Positions 1 through 8,085 of a stretch of DNA of 39,058 bases are shown here, one piece after another. The stretch spans positions 1 through 39,058 of the forward strand of contig PEAK01000043.1 of NCBI GenBank assembly GCA_002753515.1, in the 5' to 3' direction. The position numbers and the translations under genes are program-made. How positions within the stretch are numbered: the first letter of the stretch is position 1; each line of letters begins with the position of its first letter. Origin of the DNA: Magnetococcales bacterium (GTDB lineage Bacteria; Pseudomonadota; Magnetococcia; Magnetococcales; UBA8363). The notes beneath the pieces were generated by a model. It did no database searches. It was not told the origin of the DNA and saw nothing but the letters and a program-made list of their open reading frames with translations.

Positions 1-11
1 CCGGACTCAAG

Positions 12-105
12 GGGTGAAGGTCATTGGCCTCCTTTGGGTGAAAAGGGGTGGCCTACCATGGGTGAAAACGGTGGCCTACTATGGGTGAAAACGGTGGTCT
101 ACTAT
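12..105. repeat. Four 23-24 bp tandem repeats, probable IS21-family end
   Basis: Four head-to-tail units start at 12, 36, 60 and 83. Each begins GGGTGAA and the best conserved pair differ at one base (GGTGGCCTACTAT versus GGTGGTCTACTAT). IS21-family elements are known to carry multiple internal repeats at their ends as transposase-binding sites, and the similarity in layout suggests this is such an end, with the body lying before position 1. The Rpn-like relic that follows has lost its N-terminal part exactly at this boundary, as expected if the element inserted in that gene. No transposase is visible, so the family assignment is inference. Confidence 0.45.
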
Positions 106-119
106 AGGGCGGTTACTGA

Positions 120-568
120 CATTACCTGATCAAAGTGAGAAATTTCGATGATATCCCCCGCGATACCCTGGATGAGTGGATCTATTTCTTGAAGAATTCC
201 GACATCCGGGATGATTTCACGGCCCGTGGCCTGAAAAAGGCCAAAGAAAGGCTTGATGTCCTGCAATTGCCGGAGACCGAACGCAAAGCCTACGAACGCT
301 ATCAGGAAGACTTGCATGATCAGGCGAGCTTTGTACTCTCTCCACCTATGGTGCGGGTAAATGGGAAGGGCTCCAGGAAGGTAAGCGGATTGGCGAACTG
401 AGAGGCGAGGCTAAAATCCTGGCCCGTGAGTTGCAACGCCGCTTTGGTACCTTGTCTGACTGGGCCATTGAAAAAATTGCCAATTCTGATCTTCAAACTT
501 TGGAGGCGTGGAGCCTTCGGGTCTTGGACGCCCAGTCCCTGTATGACGTTTTTGCAGACAAGATGTAA
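120..568 (+). pseudogene. C-terminal relic of a PD-(D/E)XK (Rpn-type) transposase-like nuclease
   Basis: Translation from about 120 gives VRNFDDIP, LDEWIYFLKN, ARGLKKAKERLDVLQLPETE and RKAYERYQEDLHDQAS, which I recognise as the C-terminal half of the recombination-promoting nuclease / PF12784 family. The reading frame breaks near 345-355. The next part, with the typical glycine-rich run (GKWEGLQEGKRIGELRGEAK) and the terminal helix ending in YDVFADKM, continues in another frame to the TAA at 566-568. The N-terminal nuclease core (about 200 residues) is absent, an in-frame stop lies at 117-119, and IS-like repeats abut it. The gene is therefore both truncated and frameshifted and should be inactive. 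The family call is confident; the truncation mechanism is inferred. Confidence 0.75.
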
Positions 569-652
569 TGCGCAGCAGGCAACCTGATCCCAGTGATCCC
601 ATCCCAAACTCCGGGCTGGAACAAGAATCAGGGGAAGGTGAAATTTGGTTCT

Positions 653-1852
653 CTAGAGGTCAACAGCGCACTCAACAAGCATTCTGATATTGCTTTTATT
701 GACCAAGTTCTTATCGATTGTAAATTTTTCCAGATAACTGCGCAACTGTTCCAGGTCTCCTTGCTTGGCGACGAGAAGATACAACAAGAAATAAACTGAA
801 ACGCCTTTTAAAATATACTCATGATTCTTTTTGACCCCAAAAATATATTTTGAAACTCGAAAAACGATTCTTCTGTGCTTATAAAGCAATTCTTCAATAT
901 CTCCGCTTGTTTTAATTACGCCTACCAAACCAATGGCGTCCACCAGGACATCCATAGCCTTATCAACATACAACAATCGTGCATCATAGAGAGTCGCAAT
1001 GACGCCATCCACGTGTCGTACAAAGACGCTGGTCAATATCACATTTTCCAGCGCAGTTTTATCAATCGGGACACCCTTGTCAGGAACGATCTTTGACAAA
1101 GCAGGGTCGTCAAACTCGGCAAACTCGTCGAGGGGCATATCCAACAGATTTGGAACATGCAAATCTTCACTTTCCTGTTCTTGTGGCACTACTTTAATTT
1201 CATTTTCTACGTTATTTTCAGGTAATTCTGATTGCCACGATATCGGTGTTAAGAAATCCTTGATCGAATTCAGCTCAGTGTCATACAATTCAAGGATATA
1301 AGCCAACTGACTGAATTCACGTAATTTTTCGTTAGGGAATAGCTTATGTTTATACCCGAGGTAGGTCTCAGTCTTTTCCCATGCGTGCTGCATGATAGTG
1401 CAAATTTGCACCTCAATTTTATAGCCGGAATAACGTTCATACTCTAGAAATTCCAGGCGGTGTTCTGGCAATTCCACGACGAGGGTTGTCATCGGGTAAC
1501 CTGAGAAACTGGGATTCTTGTCCAAAATAAGTTTTGGTTCAAGGCTGTGCAGAACCTTAAATCTTTCTCTAACGGCCCTAACAACTGGTAGAACTTCATT
1601 GGCACAATAAACAACGATCCGCAATCCGATCAAGTCATTAATTTCCTTGACTGATACGATTGAACCGATATCATCACTGGCTAATTTACGCTTTAAACTA
1701 TCAAGACTTTTGACACGGCCAGCTATGTCATAGACTTCAAGTCTACTGTAGGTTAAGATATCCTCAACAAATGTAGCCATTCGTAATAGATATTTATTAA
1801 GAATATCACTTTTTACCAAATATTCAGATATTAATTTTTCAGTGATAGTCAT
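653..1852 (-). CDS. RelA/SpoT-domain protein (putative alarmone synthetase), second of a tandem pair
   Basis: A protein of 399 residues. Residues ~40-175 match the RelA/SpoT nucleotidyltransferase (ppGpp synthetase) domain: R46-x-K48-S49 with K54 and K56 (ATP-binding segment), D73 in NDLIGLRI (Mg-binding Asp), and E147 in IEVQICTIMQHAWEKTE (the E-x-Q loop of active synthetases). There is no HD hydrolase domain, TGS or ACT domain, so it is a small-synthetase type with an extra C-terminal half. That half (residues ~260-395, ending in GVSVYFLLYLL.GDLEQLRSYL) resembles the C-terminal half of the neighbouring upstream protein. The ATG directly follows the TAG of that gene (positions 1855-1853 then 1852), so the two are translationally coupled. 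The key residues argue it could pyrophosphorylate a nucleotide or tRNA, as toxSAS enzymes do; the substrate is unknown. Confidence 0.8.
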   Translation of the reverse strand: MTITEKLISEYLVKSDILNKYLLRMATFVEDILTYSRLEVYDIAGRVKSLDSLKRKLASDDIGSIVSVKEINDLIGLRIVVYCANEVLPVVRAVRERFKVLHSLEPKLILDKNPSFSGYPMTTLVVELPEHRLEFLEYERYSGYKIEVQICTIMQHAWEKTETYLGYKHKLFPNEKLREFSQLAYILELYDTELNSIKDFLTPISWQSELPENNVENEIKVVPQEQESEDLHVPNLLDMPLDEFAEFDDPALSKIVPDKGVPIDKTALENVILTSVFVRHVDGVIATLYDARLLYVDKAMDVLVDAIGLVGVIKTSGDIEELLYKHRRIVFRVSKYIFGVKKNHEYILKGVSVYFLLYLLVAKQGDLEQLRSYLEKFTIDKNLVNKSNIRMLVECAVDL

Positions 1853-3016
1853 CTAACCACCATAAGAATTTGAACTATTGATAATTCTCCGCACTGTTTC
1901 CTTGTCCCCGCTTAGTGATGAAATTTTATAAAACATATATAACAAGGACATCCCTCTTACCATATAGCTTCTATCAGCCGGAATTTCATGGAGGAATTCT
2001 TCCTTGATAAAGTCAATTTCCTTCATGTGCTTTTTAAGGATATTTTTCACATCATCGTAGGAAAAATGGCTGAATCTGGCTGCAATCTTACTGAGTTCAA
2101 TGACGAAATGCTCTTTGTATTCCAAATGGGTGTCATAAATATCTGCAATTTTTCTATCAAATATTCTTACATCAGCATCATTGAGAACCAATTCTGAAAT
2201 CTTTTCAAAATTGGCTGCTTCTTCACTGTCCATGGCATCATGAGCGACACGAGGCAGATTGAGCGGTTCTCCCTGGGATTGCATAACAGGAGTATTTTCT
2301 TCAACTTCCTGGATAGATTGATGGGAATTTTGGCCAGGTAGGGGGTCGATGGGGGGGGGCATCACATCTGGAGCTGGCTTTGTTGATTTGTTAATATTAT
2401 TATTTATCAGTTTAACTCTCTTCAACTCTCTATCGGCAATTTCCAGGGCACCGATCACGCGGCTACAAGCTCGGAACAGTTCGGGATGACTTGTTTTACC
2501 CTCTTCACCAAACAACAGGTATTGAATTTCAAACCAAGCGTGCTGGAGTAGTGATTTAACTTCGATTTTAAGCTTTAAATTTTTGAATCTACGATACTCT
2601 ATCCATTCCAGCCTTGAATCCAACATTCGAGTAATATATTGTCTCGGGTAGTATCCAAAGCGTTTCGGATCCCTGGTCTCCGGCTTCATGAAAAAATCAG
2701 TGACAACATTGAATTCACTACCAATAATTTCAGAAATATTATCCGCATCATCCTCAAAAAATGTTAAAACTCTGATAGACACCAGGTCATTAACTTCATT
2801 GATCGTTGAAATACTTCTAAACGGACCAGACATTTTTTTTATCAACGTCTCTCGGTCAAGAATATGACTGTCTATCGAGTAGACACTGATTTTATTTTCT
2901 TTAATGAATGCATCAAAAAGCTTTAAATTGACTTCGACAAAATCTTTATAGACACCAATCTCCCGATCATACTCTGAGATGATTTCACGCTGCAATTTTC
3001 CAAGAGAATCCGACAT
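1853..3016 (-). CDS. Divergent RelA/SpoT-domain protein, first of a tandem pair
   Basis: A protein of 387 residues. The RelA/SpoT fold is seen in VNDLVSIRVLTFF (D77), GYYPRQYI and IEVKSLLQHAWFEIQYLLFG (E152), but the usual R-x-K-S segment is replaced by HILDRETLIKKM and the glycine after the metal-binding Asp is Ser. It may be a weak or inactive synthetase, or a partner/inhibitor of the coupled protein. A proline-rich linker (residues ~210-240) contains a C9 homopolymer, followed by a C-terminal domain shared with the neighbour (D..IADIYD, FVIELSKIA, VRGMSLLYMFYK). I chose the ATG at 3016 because GGGTGGG lies just before it; a TTG at 3034 is the alternative and has no Shine-Dalgarno. The region upstream is very AT-rich, unlike the rest of the window, which fits horizontal transfer. 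Confidence 0.75.
   Translation of the reverse strand: MSDSLGKLQREIISEYDREIGVYKDFVEVNLKLFDAFIKENKISVYSIDSHILDRETLIKKMSGPFRSISTINEVNDLVSIRVLTFFEDDADNISEIIGSEFNVVTDFFMKPETRDPKRFGYYPRQYITRMLDSRLEWIEYRRFKNLKLKIEVKSLLQHAWFEIQYLLFGEEGKTSHPELFRACSRVIGALEIADRELKRVKLINNNINKSTKPAPDVMPPPIDPLPGQNSHQSIQEVEENTPVMQSQGEPLNLPRVAHDAMDSEEAANFEKISELVLNDADVRIFDRKIADIYDTHLEYKEHFVIELSKIAARFSHFSYDDVKNILKKHMKEIDFIKEEFLHEIPADRSYMVRGMSLLYMFYKISSLSGDKETVRRIINSSNSYGG
2351..2359. repeat. G9/C9 homopolymer inside a RelA/SpoT-domain gene
   Basis: Nine consecutive G on the plus strand encode three prolines at about residue 220 on the minus strand, in the linker between the synthetase-like and C-terminal domains. Tracts of this length are prone to slipped-strand errors; a one-base change would cut off the C-terminal domain and uncouple translation of the next gene. 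Confidence 0.9.
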
Positions 3017-3220
3017 GTCCCACCCATTTGCCAATTAAAAATTAAAGTATTAATTCACAAGATTATTTATATAAAGCGCTGTGTAGGATAATCTGGCAAG
3101 TAAATCATGAATAAATCGAAATTAAGACACCATCGCACGCGAAAGGCTATCACATTCAACGCCCTTTAAAAAGCCGTTTTCTTTCCGTAATGGGAACAAC
3201 GATCCGGTTCTCCCCATCCA

Positions 3221-5362
3221 TCAAAACCCGCTTTCACGTACCAAAACAGCGTGCAAGGCCTGCCACATGCGAAAAATGGGACGCTGCGGAACACCTGTCA
3301 CGGAGATGGTTCCACGGGTGACACTGGATACCGTACTATCCTGATCCAGACCCAGATCCACACGATACATCGCCCCCTCTACAACCAGTTTGCCACTACG
3401 GTCCTTACGCACCGGCAAGGTACCTCCGTACAAAGATGCCAGATAAGGTTCGGACAACACATGGGTTGTCGCCCGATCTTTGCGCAATACCCGCCCTGAT
3501 AGCGGGGAAAGATCCGGATTATCCGCATGGAAAATACCCACATCCCCGGGCTTCACCTTGCTGAATTGCAATTCGGAAACATATCCTTTAACAATGGGGC
3601 GCTGGGCATCGATCATGGTCAGCAGAGGCTCTTTGGCGCTCACCCAGTCGCCAATGGCCACGTCTTCCACGACATCAACCACCATGCCGGAAAATGGTGC
3701 CAGGACTTGCAGTTTACCCAATTCCGCCTGGATGGCTTGACGTTGCGTCAGGGCGGTAATTAATTCTTCTTCCAGGGTCTGGGCGCTCTTTTGCGTTACA
3801 GAATCCCCAACCGATTCGGAAAAATCCACCCCTTGCACCGCCAAACGCCAACGGGTCATAACAATGGTGCGCTCAATGCTCTCCAGGCGGTATTGCAAAT
3901 CGGGATCGGTCAATTGCAACAACACATCCCCTTGAACAACACTCTGCCCCGAACGAACCGGCATCTGCGTCACCCGGGCACTGGCAGGGGCGTAGATCAC
4001 CATATGGTTTTCCGCCTGTAACATGGCCGGAGCCTGGGCAATGGTAACCTGCCAGGGGTGGACCAGCATCAGGATCAGGGCCAGGAACAACGCCAGCGTC
4101 AGCCCCAGGTTGCGATTAAAACGGAGTGTATCGCGGAGTCTGTACCAAACCATGATTTCCCTCCCCATGGGGCGCAGGATAAACCACCCGACTTCGACCA
4201 TAAACAGGAAAATTCCCAACAGCTTGAAAGTCGCATGATACACAAGCAAGGCAATGCCAAAAAATAAAAACAAGCGATAAATCCATATGGAAAAAGCAAG
4301 ATAAGTCAGTAAATTTTGCCTTGATGGAGGCAGTATCTCAGGTGGTTTGGCGTTTAATCCAAACAGCCATTCGCGTAATCGCCACCGACCCAGGGCAAAA
4401 GCCCGATCATTAAGATTGGGAATCTCCAGGAAGTCCGAGAGTACGAAATAGCCATCAAACCGCATCATCGGGTTCAGGTTGATGGTCAACGTGATCATCC
4501 ACAGGGCACTGGCCAGGAGAAAAGCGGCGCTGCGTAATGGACCATCGGTAAGAAAACTCCAAGCCAATGCCGCCATGGCAGCCAACATCAACTCTGCCGC
4601 CATTCCGGCCAAACCAACCACCATGCGTTGTCGGCGGGAGGTCAGTTTCCAGACATCGCTGGTCTCGGTGTAGAGTACCGGGACCATGACCAATAACGCC
4701 ACCCCCATGCTGGGGACCCGACAACCAAAGCGTTTCGCAGCGTAGGCATGTCCCAATTCATGGACCATCTTGCTCAAGGATAAAACCCCAGCATAGGCCA
4801 GCAATCCGCTCCAACTGAAAAAATAGGGAAACGTGGTATGAAAAGATTCCCATTGCCTGATGATCAATCCCAGTGCAACCAGCGCCATTGTGGCGAGAAT
4901 GATTAGAAATTCTTTGGAAAACAACCATGTAATAAAAGGCAGGGTGCGATCCAGAAAGCGATCGGGATGCCACAGAGGAAATCGCAGGAACAAATAATGA
5001 TGCAGCAGCCAACGACCCCAATGGGGGCGACTCTTGTACTGAATCTGTACGAAGCGTTCCCGTTCCTGAAATTGCCCGGGACGAATCAGATGACTCCGCA
5101 GCAAATATTGCGCAAACCGTTCCACTTCATACGGGGTCAACTTCAAGGACGTTTGCCCATCGATGGCCTGGGCAATGGCCTCCGGATTGCCCAAATCCCA
5201 GCGGGAGAGCATCTGAAACTCGCTGAGCCCAAGGCGAAAAAAACGATTGCTGGCCGGGTCATGCAGGGTCCATGTGGGGGAACCATCGGCGGCATGGGAA
5301 CCAGGGTAGAGGGAGAGTTCCTCACGCAAGTCCGGCAGTTGCGTATCCATGGCACTCTCCAT
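3221..5362 (-). CDS. M50-family zinc metalloprotease fused to a HlyD-type adaptor
   Basis: A protein of 713 residues. The N-terminal ~110 residues look like a PqqD/winged-helix-like region. Membrane segments follow (about 150-170 and 183-205). The zinc motif HELGH is at 201-205, and the second M50 motif, LNPMMRFDGYF, is at about 296-306 (N297 and the Asp at 303). More membrane helices run to ~435. Residues ~445-700 form a HlyD/biotinyl-lipoyl domain (APASARVTQMPVRSGQSVVQGDVLLQL, a short coiled coil, then LAPFSGMVVDVVEDVAIGDWV). M50 proteases cut within or next to membranes. M50-HlyD fusions are known in export loci, but their substrates are mostly unknown. It is the last gene of a three-gene operon; its ATG is 1 bp after the TGA of the GAF-HlyD gene, and an in-frame ATG at 5350 is a possible alternative start. 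No ATPase is encoded beside it. Confidence 0.88.
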   Translation of the reverse strand: MESAMDTQLPDLREELSLYPGSHAADGSPTWTLHDPASNRFFRLGLSEFQMLSRWDLGNPEAIAQAIDGQTSLKLTPYEVERFAQYLLRSHLIRPGQFQERERFVQIQYKSRPHWGRWLLHHYLFLRFPLWHPDRFLDRTLPFITWLFSKEFLIILATMALVALGLIIRQWESFHTTFPYFFSWSGLLAYAGVLSLSKMVHELGHAYAAKRFGCRVPSMGVALLVMVPVLYTETSDVWKLTSRRQRMVVGLAGMAAELMLAAMAALAWSFLTDGPLRSAAFLLASALWMITLTINLNPMMRFDGYFVLSDFLEIPNLNDRAFALGRWRLREWLFGLNAKPPEILPPSRQNLLTYLAFSIWIYRLFLFFGIALLVYHATFKLLGIFLFMVEVGWFILRPMGREIMVWYRLRDTLRFNRNLGLTLALFLALILMLVHPWQVTIAQAPAMLQAENHMVIYAPASARVTQMPVRSGQSVVQGDVLLQLTDPDLQYRLESIERTIVMTRWRLAVQGVDFSESVGDSVTQKSAQTLEEELITALTQRQAIQAELGKLQVLAPFSGMVVDVVEDVAIGDWVSAKEPLLTMIDAQRPIVKGYVSELQFSKVKPGDVGIFHADNPDLSPLSGRVLRKDRATTHVLSEPYLASLYGGTLPVRKDRSGKLVVEGAMYRVDLGLDQDSTVSSVTRGTISVTGVPQRPIFRMWQALHAVLVRESGF

Positions 5363-5363
5363 G

Positions 5364-6728
5364 TCAAAAGCCGACCAGTCGTCGCATCAGGGCCAGGGGG
5401 CGACGCATGAGATAATAAAACAGCGACACCCGTTGCCCATGGATTTTCGCCGTCCCCCGCAGACCCAACCTGGGGAGTGACTGCCCTTTGAAATCGGCTT
5501 TGAGGCGGTATGCCAATACTTCCTCGGTGGTCAGCTCGGCCCGATAACTGAAGTAACGCAACTGTGCCGCATAGGATAGATCGGGTTCCGCCACGGGATA
5601 CAATTCGATTTCGCTTCCAGGTGGCAGGGCAATGGCATCCGCGATGGGAAGATTGATTTCCAACGCCACCTGCTGTGGATCCGCCAAAGTCATAATACGC
5701 TCGCCAATGGTCACCGGACGACCGATCCAATCATTGGCATCGGTGAACACCGCCACCCCATCGCGCACGGCCACAATTTTGGTCCGTTCCAACTGTTGCC
5801 GAATGTACTGCAAGTCGGCGCTGCGTTGTTCCATGCGCCCTTTCAGGAGAGCGACCTTGGCATTGTCACGCTGGCTGTGCAGGGCGGTTTGTACCGCCTG
5901 GCGATGTTCCGCCCGGGCAACTTCCAGTTCATTGCGGGTCACTGCCAGGAGGTTTTCCAATTTTTTGGCATCCAGGCTCAAAAGGGCTTGCCCAACCACA
6001 ACCGCCTGGTTGGGGGTGACGTAAAATTCATCCACGACGCCATCGATAGCCGCACGGACGATGACGGGGGCGCGGGGCACCACCTCTCCCGGTGCCAATA
6101 CCGATTGCCGCACTGGGATCATCAGCACACCGACGAGTGCCACCACCAACAGCATGCGTCGTCCATTGGGCAACCTTTCCCGCAAGCGGCGCCAGGGATT
6201 GCGACGAACCAAAAGGCTCCACCACACCGGGGCCATGGTAATCCGCAACTGATCGAGGATTTGTTGATCCGCGCCACGCCACGGTTGTTCACGCGCCAAC
6301 ACAACACCACCCAGCAAAGGGGCGGTTGGCTGTGCCTGATCGCCAGGAAGGGCGATGGGAATCCAAAGCCCATGCTCCGGCAACCACTCCCCCCACGCCT
6401 GCGCCAAGGTGTTGGGCAAATCGGAAGCGGTGATGAGAGTGGGAGAGCGTTCCTTGCGTATCCCCAGATGGCGACACACCAGAGTGAGCCACTGCACATA
6501 GGGCACGTCCCGGTCCAATATGGGCAGACCGGAAATGGCGTCGATCTCTCCTTCACCCTTTGCAGAACTCGCTCGCCACAAGGCCGCTTGGCGATAGGGG
6601 ATGAGATAGTTGATCTCATTGACCACCGAATAGTGAAACTCCTCCAGGCTGGCAGCGGTACCCAACCGTTTCTGCAGAGTGAGCAAAGTCCCCAGCGTGG
6701 CATCCAATGCTTCGATGGGGGAACTCAT
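5364..6728 (-). CDS. HlyD-family adaptor with N-terminal GAF-like domain
   Basis: A protein of 454 residues. Residues ~15-175 match the GAF-like domain seen in some HlyD proteins (SLEEFHYSVVNEINYLIPYRQAALW, VQWLTLV, EWLPEHGLWIPI, GGVVLAREQPW). One membrane helix lies at ~191-207. From ~210 to 440 comes the HlyD membrane-fusion module: lipoyl half-motif LAPGEVVPRAPVIVRAAIDG, a coiled-coil hairpin (~255-320), the second half-motif DGVAVFTDANDWIGRPVTIGE, and a beta-barrel. The orientation puts the GAF-like domain in the cytoplasm and the adaptor in the periplasm, so a cytoplasmic cue could be sensed by an export complex (inference). The ATG overlaps the TGA of the preceding HlyD gene (ATGA), and the M50-HlyD gene follows after 1 bp. 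Confidence 0.85.
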   Translation of the reverse strand: MSSPIEALDATLGTLLTLQKRLGTAASLEEFHYSVVNEINYLIPYRQAALWRASSAKGEGEIDAISGLPILDRDVPYVQWLTLVCRHLGIRKERSPTLITASDLPNTLAQAWGEWLPEHGLWIPIALPGDQAQPTAPLLGGVVLAREQPWRGADQQILDQLRITMAPVWWSLLVRRNPWRRLRERLPNGRRMLLVVALVGVLMIPVRQSVLAPGEVVPRAPVIVRAAIDGVVDEFYVTPNQAVVVGQALLSLDAKKLENLLAVTRNELEVARAEHRQAVQTALHSQRDNAKVALLKGRMEQRSADLQYIRQQLERTKIVAVRDGVAVFTDANDWIGRPVTIGERIMTLADPQQVALEINLPIADAIALPPGSEIELYPVAEPDLSYAAQLRYFSYRAELTTEEVLAYRLKADFKGQSLPRLGLRGTAKIHGQRVSLFYYLMRRPLALMRRLVGF

Positions 6729-7624
6729 GGTTTGGCGGCTGATTGCTGACGCAATCCGGAAATGATCCGACCACTCATCCCTGGGGAGAGTTCCGGGAAA
6801 TGACCGATGATTTCACCCAGGACTTTCACATGCTGGCTGACAGCATCGATTTTCGCTCCAAAAGAGATGATTTTTGCGGGATAGCTTTTATTGGTTTCAT
6901 CGATGCGCACCATGAGACGATCCTGCTTGTGTACGCGCTGCAACCATCGGGATGGCATGTTGAACGCTATTTCCAGTTCGCGTGGGTCAAGGATTTCCAT
7001 CAATGCTTCACCGGGCTTGACATACTGGTGTTGCCGCACCGCCAAACTGACGATTTGCCCGGCAAACGGAGCGAAAATACGGCAACTCGCGACTTCTGTT
7101 TGTATGATGGCCAGTTCTGCCCTGGCTTTTTCCTCTTCGGCCTTGGCCGTTACCATTTCAATCGTACTGGTGACTTTGAATTGATCGAGACGACTGTAGA
7201 CCCCGGCCTTGGCAACCTCAGCCGCCAATATGGCTTTGGCCCGCTCCAACCGGGCTTGCGGCAACTTGCACTGCAATTCCACCAGCAATTCCCCCTCGGT
7301 AAACGCTGCCCCTTCGTGCGCGGGAGCGCTCACTACCCGCGCAGCCAATTCGCTGGATAACGTGGTCACTTTCCGGGGGATGAGTTCCACACGCACCTCG
7401 GTTTCCTCTACCGCCACCCGCGAAGTCGGAGCCGCCATCGGTCCCGAAGAGGTCACAGGGGCTTCGGCAGGTTTCTCCGCCCCCTCCTCGGCCAGGAGGC
7501 ATTGCGAACCAATCAACAGCGGGACAACAAGCAACCACCTCCACTTGAAATCACCGGGGGTGGCTGGCCGTTGCTCCGTTGAACACAAACTTTCGTTACG
7601 GTATAGTGCGTGGTGGGGGCACAT
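6725..7624 (-). CDS. HlyD/RND-type periplasmic adaptor (membrane fusion protein)
   Basis: The conserved part shows an N-terminal hydrophobic export signal (WLLVVPLLIGSQCLLAEE), then lipoyl half-motifs around a short hairpin (VELIPRKVTTLSSELAARVV, HEGAAFTEGELLVEL and SCRIFAPFAGQIVSLAVRQH), and a beta-barrel (LEIAFNMPSRWL, GEIIGHFPELSPGMSGRI). This is the periplasmic adaptor of a tripartite efflux or secretion pump, first in the minus-strand operon. The start is uncertain. The frame stays open to 8047, but the N-terminal 140 residues of that extension do not look like protein. I give the ATG at 7624 as an outer limit; a TTG at 7534 sits 3 nt after GGAGG and just inside the signal peptide. The stop overlaps the next start as ATGA. 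Confidence 0.75.
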   Translation of the reverse strand: MCPHHALYRNESLCSTEQRPATPGDFKWRWLLVVPLLIGSQCLLAEEGAEKPAEAPVTSSGPMAAPTSRVAVEETEVRVELIPRKVTTLSSELAARVVSAPAHEGAAFTEGELLVELQCKLPQARLERAKAILAAEVAKAGVYSRLDQFKVTSTIEMVTAKAEEEKARAELAIIQTEVASCRIFAPFAGQIVSLAVRQHQYVKPGEALMEILDPRELEIAFNMPSRWLQRVHKQDRLMVRIDETNKSYPAKIISFGAKIDAVSQHVKVLGEIIGHFPELSPGMSGRIISGLRQQSAAKP

Positions 7625-8085
7625 CCGGGATCTGACAGCGTACCAATACCTCATCGTTTCTTGCCATCGGGTGGGTTTGCCATGCATCGAAACGTTCGTC
7701 ACAGAAGCCACCCTGTTGGTTGGTGGGTGTTGTTCGTACTGGCCAATGGTTGGTTTTCTGCGTGCTCCCTGGCTGATGGTAGCAAAGAGTACCCTGAGAT
7801 AAAAGGCTTTCATACCGACCAAACCTTGAGCGACCCAATCAACCTGGAAGGTTTTCATGCCGTTCCAGAAGATAGTGCAAACAGTTTTGGCGGGTTTGAA
7901 ACCGGAAATGATGAGATTGAACCCGGGGATCGTCCGGCGTTTGCTGTTTGCCGTTCCCAGCATAGCGTAACATTTTGGGATTCTGGAGGCGGGTGCCACT
8001 GAAGAATGGGGGAGAACATGGGTAGTCGAGTATTTGTCACTCTTCAAGGTGTTCCGGGATTGCGATCAATAAATTAAGAGTGACC
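7625..8085. other. Divergent intergenic region between adaptor operon and sensory operon
   Basis: About 460 bp separate the minus-strand HlyD operon from the plus-strand PBP-channel gene and should hold both promoters. The minus strand is open across the whole stretch and a second open frame runs on the plus strand (7610-8002), but neither translation has a recognisable domain or credible composition. The sequence may be a decayed mobile or duplicated segment. I see no clear -35/-10 pair or sigma-54 site in it. Confidence 0.5.
8036..8084. promoter_or_regulatory. 9-bp inverted repeat just before the PBP-channel start codon
   Basis: GTCACTCTT (8036-8044) and AAGAGTGAC (8076-8084) are perfect inverted arms separated by 31 bp. 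The right arm contains the likely ribosome-binding site AAGAG and ends 2 nt before the ATG at 8086. It could be a protein operator or an mRNA stem sequestering the ribosome-binding site; chance is not excluded. Confidence 0.35.

Noticed and set aside
593-1301. Plus-strand short frames opposite the RelA/SpoT gene
   Set aside because: Shadows of the minus-strand gene without ribosome-binding sites or motifs.
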